Of a stretch of DNA of 64,000 bases, positions 33,939 to 45,300 are shown one piece after another. The notes below the pieces were generated by a model, which was not told the origin of the DNA, did not search any database, and saw only the letters and a program-made list of their open reading frames with translations. The stretch lies in assembly GCA_015680685.1 (NCBI GenBank), contig MNCI01006934.1, positions 49,324-113,323 on the forward strand, read 5' to 3'. A program made the translations under genes and the position numbers. Position 1 is the first letter of the stretch. Every line of letters begins with the position of its first letter. This DNA is from Gnetum montanum (lineage: Eukaryota > Streptophyta > Gnetopsida > Gnetales > Gnetaceae).

Positions 33939-36100
33939 GGTCAATTCGCAAATGGATGCAACTTTACTCGCACCCCTAGTCCTAACAAGCCCATAGGGGG
34001 AAACTATTAGACAGCTCAATCACACACTGATAGGAATTGACGCTTCCCTTTGTGACATAACCATAGCAGCCTCGAAAGCATCTCTAGACTAGCTAGAACA
34101 TTTGGCACAAACGCTAGACCTGGAGGTTGGTGATGTGACTGAGGATTCCCTCACTAAGATCTTTGTGGTTATGCATAAACGTGAAAGAAAAACTCTGAAG
34201 GTTAGTTCCCTCCTTGACCAACAAATGCAAAGCGACATACTTCGAGTGCTCCAAAATAAGGTTGTGGTATTTACATGGTCATACGAAGACATGCCAGGTT
34301 TAGACCCAAGACTAATGTAGCACAACATCATGTTAGACCTGAGTATCAAAGTAGTTAAACAGAAAGCACAGAAGATTAAGGCCAAAATCGCACTGGTAGT
34401 GCATGATGAGATCACTAAACTATATCAAGTTGATTTCATTCACACAGTCGATTATTCAGACTAGGTGTCGAACATTGTAGTTGTCTCTAAGAAAATAGGA
34501 GGAATACGCATCTGCATAGACTTCTGCGATCTGAACAAGGCAACGATTAAAGAAAACTTCCCGTTGCCGAGTATTGACCAACTTATCGATACAATAGCTG
34601 GCCACGCGTTACTATCCTTTATGGATGATTTTTCAGGCTATAATCAAATTCACATCAACCCAGAACATCAACTAACTATGACTTTCATGACTCCTTGGTG
34701 AACTTTCTGTTACACTGTAATGTCTTTCGAGTTAAAAAACGCTGGAGCAACTTATCAACGTGCCATGACATATATCTTTAGTGATTACCTCTTAGAGAGA
34801 TTGAACGACTATGTAGATGACATAGCTATCAAATCTAAGAAGTGGGGAGATCACCCAGAAGACCTAGAGTTAGTCCTTAAATAGTGTCTCAGGCATGACC
34901 TACAGCTCAACCCAAGAAAATACGTATTTGGAGTCAAAAACAAACGCATGTTGGTGTTTGTAGTATTAGAGATTGGCATACGGGTTGACCCCGACAAAGT
35001 TAAAGCCATTGTTAACCTAGAATCACCTAGAAACCTCAAAGAACTACATGGGTTGCAGGGTAGGTTGCAATTTATCAAGTGATTCATTTCAAAGTTAACA
35101 GACAAATTACGCCCTATGTAGTATCTTCTCAAGAAAAGGGTTAACTTTGAATGGACCGAAGACTGCCAGTGTGCATTTGATGACCTGAGGAAAGAGCTGT
35201 TACATTTGCCAACGATTTTCCCACCACAAATACATCAACCTTTCTACTTCTAATTGGCAAGCTTAGATGTGTCTATAGTTGTGTTGTTGTACCAAAAAAG
35301 GGACAACGGGTCAGAAGTCCCTATCTATTATCTAAGTCATGCTCTATTTGCGTACGAAACAAGGTATAATGAAGTAGAGTGTAACTGTTTGGCACTAGTG
35401 TTTGCACTAAATAAATGTAGACACTATCTTTTCCGTAGCCAAGTCAACATAATTTGCAAGAATAACATTCTACGGGCTATCACAAACAATTTATACGAGA
35501 GTAGTAGCATAGCTCGCTGGAAGGCTATCATACCAGAATTCAACTTACACTACGTCGGCCAATCATCCACAAAAGGCTAGACCATAGTTGACCAACTAGT
35601 AACATCACCTATTAACGATCAAGCCATGATTGAGCCCAAGTTTCTTGATGAACAAATACATAGTTTAAGCACTGTACTGATAGGTCTCGAAGCTATGCTA
35701 TAATTCAATGGAGCTTCGACCACCAAAGGCAGTAGTGCTTCCGCCGTCATTACGCTCTCCCCTGAAGACATTCATCCATTGGCCTACCACCTGGCGTTTC
35801 CTTGTACAAACAATGTGGTAGAGTACGAGGGGCTCCTCAGGGGATTGTTGATAGCCAGGGAACTCAACATTCAACACTTGGTGATCCGAGGAAATTTGAT
35901 GCTTGTCATCAATCAAATCATAGGGTTCTACGCTTGCAAGGTTGTACATCTGTAGTCCTATTGCGATATGACTAAAGATCTCTTGAGACAATTCATGATG
36001 ACTGATGTCCAACACGTGCCGCGTAATGAGAACAACGTAGCTGACGCACTAGCTACACTAGCTCTAAACGTGCCACCACGTTTGTTTGCCATATGGCCTG
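33939..36100 (+). pseudogene. Element C reverse transcriptase, RNase H and archaeal-type RNase H
   Basis: Begins directly after TTTTGCAG, a plausible 3' splice site. RT motifs: MPGLDPRLM, VVSKKIGGIRICIDFCDLNK, NFPLPSIDQLIDTIAGHALL, FMDDFSGYNQIHIN, and YVDDIAI (about 34809-34829), all readable. The pol RNase H has VPIYYLSHALFAYETRYNEV. A second RNase H follows (about 35690-36090): FNGASTTKGSSASAVITL, NNVVEYEGLLRGLLIARELN, IRGNLMLVINQ and NNVADALATLALNVPP. This is the extra domain of Tat elements. Its first catalytic Asp reads Asn and the third Asp is also changed (GN for SD), so it should be inactive. About eight stops occur. Confidence 0.85.
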
Positions 36101-37215
36101 CTTTAATGACATAATGTACAGAACCTGTCATTCAAGCGATGCAAATTTCTTCTCTAAGCACGGGAGGAATGCCAAAATGGTATGATAACATTAAAACCTA
36201 CCTTCTGCTTGGCGAACCACTGCACAAGTTAACACCTATGCAAAAGGATGCAATTCGCAAGCATGCTAGGCAATACATCATCATCGAAGACAGTACTCTA
36301 TGTAGACACTCTTTTGATGGGGTATTGCTAACCTATGTTAATAATGAAAAAGTGCAAAGAATAGTTAGTGAGGTCCATGAAGGACTATGTGGAGGACACA
36401 TAGCCCTGTGAGCCATGGCTGCTAAAATTAGGCGCTTAGGGTATTACTGGCCATACATGGAATGAGACTACCTTACCAAGGTTAAGAAATGTGATACATG
36501 CCAACGTTACGAAAATTTAATACATGTGTCACCAACTGAATTGCATACTACACAGATCACTTGGCCATTCCAACAATGGGGATTAGACATCATAGGCCCC
36601 ATCACGCCTAAGTCTTTCACAGGACATAGCTTCATTATCACCGCCACTGAGTACTTCACGAAGTTGGTTGAGGCTATTCCCCTTTAAAAGACTACATCTC
36701 AATAGGTATGCCATTTTATCTTGGAAAACATAGTAACTAGGTTTGGGCTTCCCATGACTATTGTGATCGAAAATGGGCCACAATTTAGTAGTACCGAAAC
36801 CAAATATTTCTGCAATAACCTTGGTATCAAATAATCTTTTTCCTCACCCTATTACCTGCAAGCAGATGATCAAGCAGAGGAAACAAACAAGGTGGTCATC
36901 AATTTACTGAAAAATATGCTCAACAGCAACAAGAAACGATGGCATGAAAAAATCCTCTATGTGCTATGGGCCTATCATACAACATGCAATAGTGTTTCCT
37001 ATTAGGACACCCTACAGCCTAGTCTACGGATCTGAAGAAATGTTGCCCCTAGAACTACAAGTTCCCTTACTATGGATGGTCCTCTCCATGGTTATAAATA
37101 GGAAGGCCCTTTCCTGGTCATCAACGCATACAACCACGAAGCATTCAGGTTAGCAGACATCAACAGCAACGAACTCCCAAATCTGGTGAATCATATGTAC
37201 CTGAAGTAGTACCAG
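36100..37215 (+). pseudogene. Element C integrase
   Basis: Zinc domain [11 protein letters not shown]...CDTCQRY, then DDE core WGLDIIGPITPKSFTGHSFI, RFGLPMTIVIENGPQFSSTE and QAEETNKVVINLLKNML. The second catalytic Asp is Glu (GAA at 36769-36771). Near 37085 the frame jumps from VPLLWMVLSM to EGPFLVINAYNHEAFRLADI, so the part between core and C-terminus is deleted compared with B. The C-terminal end NELPNLVNHMYLK matches B. Confidence 0.8.
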
Positions 37216-37239
37216 ATCTAGACATCAGCTTGGCTCATA

Positions 37240-37525
37240 CGCAAGGTAACAAATGTTTGCTACGACATAAAATTGATGTTGTAACAAATGTCTGCTATGA
37301 CGTAAAACTGGCAACGTTGTACATGTCCACTATGACGTAAAACTGGCATTTCTTGCATGTGTCCACCACAACGCTAAATTGGCAAACTTTTCAACCATCT
37401 GCCATGATGTGAAACATCTTCTACAACGTAAAACTAGAAGGCTTCAGTCTGCCCAAACTTTAACCTAGGACCATGGTCTGTTGAGACTTAAAACCAGCAA
37501 CAACAGTCTACCAGGACTTAAAACT
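37240..37525 (+). repeat. Post-integrase motif array of element C
   Basis: Seven or eight units of the form TCTGCTATGACGTAAAACTGGCA (near 37252, 37282, 37321, 37357, 37395, 37421, 37471 and 37502), spaced about 30-40 bp. The same family lies after the B integrase at 46617-46933. Confidence 0.7.
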
Positions 37526-38710
37526 AGAATCTTCCAACAAATAATCCATAAAGCAAGAGAGCATGATCATTCTTGCACGGCATCCTTAGCAAATGGAACG
37601 GGTAGGGCATTGGAACAGACGCAACATCGTTACCCTACTGGCATCCCACTGCTTCCTCGGATATGCCAAAAGGCATACTATTGACCCCTCAAAGGTGCCG
37701 CTACTATAGCCACTCTATAGTTGCAACTCTTGAGGTTAACTTTGCCACCTAGGACCCCAAGGAAACTATGGTCACCCATAGCCTTGGTGACCTCCACCCA
37801 TTGTCGCTACCAAACTCTGGCTTAGCAGATTCATCTAACTAGTTCTTTGCCTAGTCATATAGATAAGATGAGTCTGGCTGTCGATAGCGAATTCCTGAGC
37901 CGTGGCATCAACAAAGGGACCCTTCTACTGTGGTCCCTTCTCCATGGCCTACAGTATCCTTTTTTCTTTGAATGACACTTGTTTCAATAACCTCCCTGGC
38001 AATTAGGATGATTGCTTTCGCTCTCTATTCCCTGTTGTGTTTTACAGGTTACTTGCTATAATAGCATTGTTCAAGAATGCACTCACTAGGAGGCGAGGCA
38101 TCACGGTGTTCTGAGGTGGCTACTAAGATTAGCCTGACTACTTGGGAGTGTAGACCCTTCCTTTTTCCCTCCATCAGACAACTTATCTCACTTTCTGCTC
38201 CCTTTATCCCTACAACCGCCTTTACCCTTTCCTCCTATTTATATAGAATGTGAGCATACAAGAGCTCTTTTGCATATGATAATCATCCCATCCATGAATT
38301 GGTGTAACGTAATTCACCCCATGGAAAGCATCCTATCTCAAAAAAATGGACAAAGCTAAGAAAAATGGATGAAACACAACTCATCTAGGCCTTACGGGCA
38401 TAACACAACTCATTTGTGTAAGCTCCGCATATATAGTACAGTAGAGTAACCTCTCAGGAAAACACCTGTGAGAATATGCCTAACAGCTTGTTTGCAAAAG
38501 TTTCTTACTCATATGCTTAAGTCTTCCTTGAACCTTCCTCCCTCATTACTGTAAGATCCCTCCTATGCTCCTTATGCCCCCAACCTTTGCACTTCTAGGT
38601 TTGGCAAAGTGACATCTGAGCAGCAGCTGATGAAAGTGTTGGTGTCTTTACGTCTTTGGTGTTTCATATTCTTTGTCAACATATTTTGGGCAAGCCCTCT
38701 AAATTTCAAC
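37526..38710 (+). other. Element C 3' UTR
   Basis: About 1.2 kb with no convincing ORF; includes CT-rich stretches near 38160-38240. It leads into a purine tract and the 3' LTR. Confidence 0.6.
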
Positions 38711-38725
38711 AAAGAGGGGCCATAA
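38711..38725 (+). other. Element C polypurine tract
   Basis: AAAGAGGGGCCATAA directly before TGATCCAG. The element B tract (AAATAGGGGCCAA) is nearly the same, supporting a recent common origin of the two families. Confidence 0.7.
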
Positions 38726-39936
38726 TGATCCAGCAAATTCTCAAAGTTTAGGCAAAGACTTGTACAAGGGTGGCATCGAAACATCTAGGTGGTGAAACAT
38801 TGGAAATAGTGGCACATCTCAGCAAGTTTTCTTTTATGGCTAAGGGCTAGTTACGCTACGCAGTTCAGCATAGCAGACTCCAGAAGGACTAAACAGAGAC
38901 AAGGGATGCATAGACATTTCAATTTTGCAAGTTATCTATGTTACGCCACGTTATGCTATGCTGTGTAATGTAATGCAATGTAGCATAACACAAGCAGAAG
39001 ATTGATTTAATCGCAACAACGGAGACAACAAAGTTCAAGCATTGGCGATTCTTACACCATGATATGCTTTCTAGCATATTACAGCATAACTGTAGGGTAG
39101 TTTGTTACTGAAGCTCCAGCAAAGGTAGGCTACGCTATACTACGCTTCAGAGCGTAATGCAGCGTAGCGCCACAAACTTTGGCTACAACACATTAGGTCA
39201 ATGGAATCTTGTGGGTCTGGGACATGTGTCATCTAAACCGCATTTTCTCCTAATTATAATCTTATAAATACCCTAGCAGACAATGCTCAAAGGGTTGGCA
39301 AGTTGGCAAGTTTGGTAATTTCTTTTTGGTTAGTGGCTATTGGCAATTGTTGATAATTTTTCGCGAGGATTGGTGAGAGAACGAAAGAGAATCAGCAATC
39401 GAAAGAACATCGACGGTGATCGACAAGTGATTTTGATCAAAAACTTCAAGTTAGAAGACATTTTGCTTCAGGTCTGACTCCCTTGCGCCCAGATTGGCTA
39501 GAACAAGGTAGATCGGCCTTTGCTTGTTGCATTTCTGAATAGCTTTTCTGTTATGGGCATGTGCTTCGTCTAAACTGAAGTTTGCCTGTAATCATTGTAA
39601 TTCAACAAATTTGCTTATAAGTTAAATCCCAGATCTCAGGATCACACATTCTTTAAGTTCAATTCATGGCATCCTATTTACATAAACTTTACAATCTTTT
39701 TGCATCGTTTACATCGTCCTCCTCATCTTCGAGATCATCGATATCATATCTCCCCATCGAAATCTTCATTTTGTGATCCTACTATTACAAGATTTACTAA
39801 TTAAGTAAGTCGCTATCTGATCAACAAGATCATTTATGGCATCTTGGATTCGTTTTCTCCAACATAGCCCTTGCACAGATCTGGTGTTGGAACTGTGTAC
39901 GCAAAAATTCACTCGATATTTCCAGCGATCGATGTT
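38726..39936 (+). repeat. Element C 3' LTR, end truncated
   Basis: Collinear with 23231-24489 up to CCAGCGATCGATGTT. There the similarity stops, about 15 bases short of the expected ATCATTACA end, and element B sequence follows. TATAAATA is at 39263-39270. Confidence 0.85.
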
Positions 39937-42312
39937 CCCCTAGGGACACACTACCGGCTATAGCAGGGGTGTCTCTCCTAAGCTATTCTGGCCACAAATG
40001 TTGAGAGCCGCCTAATCTTTGGTCATTACAAGCAACAACTCCCCGATTATTTCTAGGGGATCTTGGACTCGTGTGGTCTGGAGGATCTGGCAAATCCATG
40101 GTCTAAAAATCTGGTTGTGATTTCACATGACCCAGACTCCATCCTCTTGAACCACTAGAAACTTCACAAAGCGCTTCAGACAATTTATGTAGAAGGCATA
40201 GTGTATGTTGGAGCAAGACTCCATTTTTTGATGGAGTTCCAAAATCTTGGCCTGCAAGCATTTACATAGGAAACTGGCCTAGTTGTAACAAGCCTCCTCT
40301 TCCATCACCTCCTGCATTATCCAGGCCTACTCAATCCCAAAGGCCTTTCCTTGGGTATGTAGCTGGGGGAATGCGTGAGCATGGAAGACAGGGTAAATCT
40401 CCATGACAGGTCCATCCTTAATCTTATCCATGGGGAGCCCTTTTTGCTACTTAGAAATCCCCAACCACTCTTGGATATCCTTCTTACCCTTCGACCCTAT
40501 GAGGACGCCATCGGTAGGAACACCGAACAGGACCGTAAATAGCTGGTCATTGATTTCAATGACCACCCGCATGCCCCGTATGTGCACATGGAAGTGACCC
40601 ATCTTTTTGGAGAAGGAGTAGACCAGGGAAAGCATCTCGACAATAGGAACGCTCGGATTCAGGGCCATGGAACAATCCATTAGCCCCACCTTTTGGATGT
40701 TCTAGACTAAGGAGTCCAAGGCCCCATGGTTTAGCTAGTGTTGGCTCGCTTCTACTTCACCTTATTTGAAGTAGATGTTTTCCCCCTACGTCTTAGCGGT
40801 TACCACCATCACCTCCTAGGATTTCTTCGCCCCTACAACAGTTGTCACAAAAATGCTTAGCATGAAAACACAAAGAATACAAGGATTGCAAAAACACTTG
40901 AGCATGCAACACTTACTATTTGGCCTACCGGGCCTATATGGTAATAGGAATGGCGAGAGTTCAACCAGAACTTCTTCAACCATGATCAGCTTGAAGGGTT
41001 CTGCCCACTCCTCATCCAGCCAACCCTACCTCTCACACTATTCATAGGGAAAAAAATACATGCCTAGGTAGGTATGGTACTCTCCCCCGCATTGACCAAT
41101 CACACCCGCCCGCAGGTTCTCAGTAGAAGAGAACTCTTGTAGGGCTAGCTGTGCTGTAGCTAGCAGACCTGGTTGGTCATGAACCCCATCCCTGTTGATG
41201 AAGAACATGGTAGCAAACACATATTATTAGCATTTGGCCAATATGGCCAGTGTCGCACAACACAATGGAGCAAGGCTACAAAACTCACCTGCTAGCATAG
41301 TAGATAGTTCCCTATGGGTTCTAGAAGCACGTCGCCATGTAACGTGTGAGGAACAATGTGTTGAAGCGATGGTAGTAGCTGTACTTGGGAATTTTCCAGA
41401 TCCAGGCTAAATGCCTCAACCTTGTTGGGCAATGACTGGATCCTTTGCCCCACCTACTCATGACTGCCCCGTTAGTCAGAAATCTCAGAATGCCCTGACT
41501 CACCCCAAGAAATATGACTTCTGTTATGCCTACCACCACCTCCTCCTCTAGGGAGGACCAAATGATCACGTTGAAGTGATCGAGGAGGAATTATAGGAAG
41601 TCCTGTGCCCCTTTCCTAAACCAGACCCCTTGCTTTCCCATACGTATCTAGGGAGGAGGAGCATTGGCCACAAGTTTTCTCATATGGCATAGGACCCCCT
41701 TAACTTCTAAGATAATCAAGATTGGCCTTAGCCCCATCCCATGCAACACAACTAGAAAATGTTAGCATCACATCTAAGTGCAATGCGCATGAAACATAGT
41801 GATACCTAGCAGTTCATACATATAGCGTGGCATAACCCTCTTGCCACACATAGTGTAGCAAGAACATGAAAGTAGTAACGTAGCAAAAAATAGCCTAGCG
41901 TAGCAACAGAGAAATTAATCCTAATAGGATGATTAACAATACTCTTAACCAAACATGTGTCGCATTCTCATATCATGCATGGCCCGACCTTCCCGAAGGT
42001 CCTACGTCACGCCATTTGAAGTCAAGTAACTTACACTACCCAAACCCCCACGGTTATGACAACTGCGGTGGTGGTGGTTTAAGCGACCTTGTACGCAACG
42101 GTGGCGTGATGTCTATGCATCCATTGCGGCCAAAACGACAAAATGGGTGATGCAAAGGACAAAACAACGCAACAACAGAAAACATAAAAAACTAAGGTCA
42201 ATGGCATGTCCTTCTATGTCACAACACACGCTTGCATCACTTGCCCTAGGGTTTTCTTCACCTCTTCAACCTTTGCAAGTGCTAAATTCATGTGTTCCTT
42301 CTTCAGAGACAT
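39937..42312 (-). pseudogene. Antisense gene of element B, 5' part (FCP1/NIF-like domain and unknown domains)
   Basis: The upstream exons of the gene whose end lies at 22599-23230. Exon 1 from ATG at 42312: MSLKKEHMNLALAKVEEVKK, homologous to exon 1 of C. Exon 2 (41751-41289) follows CTAAC...TTTTCTAG and encodes LRPILIILEVKGVLCHMR, FLLDHFNVIIWSSLEEE, LAWIWKIPKYSYYHRFNTLF and GTIYYASR, an FCP1/NIF-like phosphatase fold. Its donor is GTGAGT. Exon 3 (from about 41212) encodes FFINRDGVHDQPGLLATAQL and GWLDEEWAEPF and ends at a GTAAGT donor near 40911. Exon 4 (about 40830 down to 39940, after TTGTTGTAG) encodes MGLMDCSMALNPSVPIVEML and HVHIRGMRVVIEINDQLFTV. It then breaks at the C junction. The HAD acidic pair is also missing here (LTRYM). 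Confidence 0.65.
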
Positions 42313-42643
42313 TTCCCTACTTGCAGATTTTCTCTTGTCACTGTGCAGAAAATCGTCTTGCTCATCACTAACACAATTGCTCTATGCTCCGAAATCACCT
42401 TGCACTATGAATATGGGCTCTATGCTCTTACGATGAGAATGGCAAGCTTACCAAGGTCTAATCCCTATTTATGGCCGTAACGGCAAAAAATAGAAACTTG
42501 TCGCTCTCTCTCTCTCCATTTAATGCAGAGTGTGTCGTACAACGTAGCATGCTTGCCATGACATCATAACACTGTTAGCACTAAAAACTTGACATGCTTT
42601 GCTTCTCCAAAAAATAAAAAAAAAATACATTTTCAATTATCAT

Positions 42644-43011
42644 GGTCCAAAAAGATCTTAAACTAGCAATCGTAGCATAGTCGTGCTTTTATCGGTCTGA
42701 AAAGACCTTGAACTAGCATTTTTTTTTAGTGTAGCATTCCACTCTCGTTAACGGTCCAAAAAGACCTTAAACTAGTAAACCCCAGCATAATTACATCTTT
42801 CACGGTCTGAAAAGACTCTAAAACTAGCATGTTTCGATCTATTACACAGTCTGCAATGACACTAAACTAGCAATTTCACTTTCTTGCATTGGCAGTTTGA
42901 CATTTTCTTTTCTCAGCAGCATCGCATTTTCACATCGATAGTTTTACATTTTCTATTTTAGCTGCTCTGCATCTCCATGACGTAATGGTCTACCATGACT
43001 TTAAACTGGCA
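42644..43011 (+). repeat. Pre-RT stem-loop repeat array of element B
   Basis: Six units of GGTCTGAAAAGACCTTAAACTAGCA type, beginning near 42644, 42694, 42753, 42804, 42848 and 42987. Several form a perfect GGTC-loop-GACC hairpin followed by the constant TTAAACTAGCA. A TA-rich spacer separates the units. Confidence 0.7.
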
Positions 43012-43125
43012 AAAAATTTCAATCTCTACATCATACAGTTTAGCATTGCTTCACAAATTTTCATTACACATGATTGCTACCAACAGGTGCCTCTCAACCA
43101 GGCTTTCATCTCATTTTTTTTATAG

Positions 43126-45300
43126 GTTAAATAGAAATGGAAATCCATAATGATCTCTCTATACCTTTAGCCCTAGTAGGTCCACATGGCAAGCTCACGA
43201 GACAATTGAACCTAGACCTAATCAACCTGGGATCAACCACAACTTGCACCATAGCGTCTTTAGGGGCATCCTCAGACTGGCCAGAGCATCTAGTCCAAAC
43301 CCTAGATTTGGAGGCTGGGGATGTAACTGAGCACCCTCTCGTCAAGATGCCTATGACCACATCCAAACATTAAAGCTTAGCTCCCTCCTAGATGCATAGA
43401 TGTATGAATATGTAGCCAAAATTTTGCAAGATAACATCAAAGCCTTCGCATGGTCCTACAGTGACATGCCAGGTTTAGACCTGTGGCTGATATAGCACAA
43501 CATCGTCCTTGACCTATGCATGAAGGTAGTCAAGAAAAGAGCTCATAAAGTCAAACCAGAAATCGTGCTACCCATAAGGGATGAAATCACCAAGCTATAC
43601 CAAGCTGGTTTCATCCGCGTAGTTGATTATTCAGAATGGGTGTCCAGCATCGTCATGGTTTCCAAGAAAATGGGAGGAATACGAATCTGCATAGACTTCT
43701 AGGATCTGAACAAGGCGATGATTAAAGACAACTTTCCACTTCCTAGCATCGATCAACTCATCGACACTATGGCTGGTCATGCTCTATTATCCTTCATGGA
43801 TGGCTTTTTAGGATACAACCAAATTCGCATCAACCTAGAGCATCAGCTAATGATAACATTCATGACCCCATGCGGGACATTCAGTTACACCATGATGCCT
43901 TTTAGGCTCAAGAATGCTGGAGCAACCTACCAGCGAGCCATGACTTACATCTTTAGCAATTACATCCTAGAAACACTAAATAACTACGTGGATGATATAG
44001 CGGTCAAGTTCAAAGAGGTAGCTAATCATCCACACGATCTGGGAGTACTCCTCAAGTGTTGCCAAATGCACGACTTACACCTTAATCCTAAGAAGTGTGT
44101 CTCTAGTGTGAAAACTGAACGCATGTTAGGATTTGTGGTATTAGAGGCCAGAATAAGGGTGGACCCTAACAAAGTCAAGGCCATCATCAACTTGGCACCT
44201 CCTACAAACCTCAAAGAGCTACGTGGGTTGTAGGGTAGGGTACAGTTTATTTGAAGGTTTATAGCAAAGTTGATTGACAAGTTACACCCCATGCAACATC
44301 TTCTAAAGAAGGGGGTTGACTTCGAGTGGATAACCCAGTGTCAACAAGCCTTCAATGACTTGAAGGAAGAGCTCTCGCACCTCCCGACGGTGCACCCGCC
44401 ACAAAGGGATAAGCATTTCTTCATATACCTTTTCACCTCTGACACATCTATCGCGACATTGCTATTTCAGAAACAGAATGATGAATTTGAGATACCAGTG
44501 TACTACCTGAGTCATGCACTTATAGTGCATGAGGTGAAATACAACGAAGTGGAGAGGAATTTCTTTGCCTTAGTGTTTGCACTAAAAAAGTGGAGGCACT
44601 ACCTATTCCGTAGCATGATCAACATGATCTGCAAAAGCAACATTCTTTGGGTTATCACTAACAACCTGTATGAAAGCAACAGGATAGCCCGATGGAAAGA
44701 AATAACTACGGAGTTTGACCTATAGTATGTAAGCCAATCATTGACCAAGGGTCAAGCCATAGCAACGCAACTCACGACGTCACCCGTCGACAACCACACG
44801 ACCATAGATCCTGAATTCCTAGACGAACATCTTGGCATTATCAACATCATTCCATCACACATAGAAGCTACTCTACACTTCGACAGTGTTTCAAATGCAT
44901 GAGGAGGTAGCACAGCTACTATTATTTCATACCCCTCTAGGGAAATGCACCTATTTTCTTATCTCTTTATATTCCCATGCACCAACAATGTGGCAGAGTA
45001 TGAGGGGCTACTCAGAGGCCTCTCTGCTACTTAAATACTATGCATACAACACTTGGCAATCCGCAGTGACTCATAACTAGTTGTGAATCAAATCACTAGG
45101 GTCTACGCCTACAAAGCTATGCATCTGCAACCCTACTGTGACCTAGCAAAAAGCCTGCTTAAGCAATTTACAAGCACCGATGTGGAACACATGCCACACA
45201 ATGAAAACACCGTGGTAGATGCCTTAGCGACCCTTGCATTAAACATTCCACCACACTTGTTTGCAAGTCTACCAACTTCGATTGATGAATGTACTGAGCC
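43126..45300 (+). pseudogene. Element B reverse transcriptase, RNase H and archaeal-type RNase H
   Basis: Starts after TTTTTTTTATAG, a possible 3' splice site matching the one in C. RT: VVKKRAHKVKPEIVLPIRDE, MVSKKMGGIRICIDF, NFPLPSIDQLIDTMAGHALL, MTPCGTFSYTMMPFRLKNAG and YVDDIAV (43985-44005). The stretch 43718-44233 is open for 171 codons. The pol RNase H includes FTSDTSIATLLFQ and YNEVERNFFALVFALKKW. The second RNase H (about 44870-45260) keeps LHFDSVSN, NNVAEYEGLL, IRSDS and NTVVDALATLALNIPPHL, so its acidic residues are more complete than in C. TAG stops replace Gln or Trp at several places. Confidence 0.85.

Larger units (their letters stand above)
23231..39936 (+). mobile_element. Element C: Tat-lineage retrotransposon nested in element B
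   Basis: 16.7 kb element inserted into the antisense gene of B. LTRs begin TGATCCAGCAAA. The order is PBS, gag with zinc knuckle, protease, stem-loop array, antisense multi-exon gene, RT, RNase H, archaeal-type RNase H, integrase, array, 3' UTR and PPT. It has the same architecture as B but is clearly a different family, since LTR sequences differ and RT coding sequence differs at many sites. No target duplication can be found: CTCAA precedes the left end, and the right end is missing its last bases. Confidence 0.85.

Noticed and set aside
42206-42480. Three overlapping plus-strand ORFs (74-76 codons)
   Set aside because: They overlap exon 1 of the antisense gene, which has the homologous partner in C.
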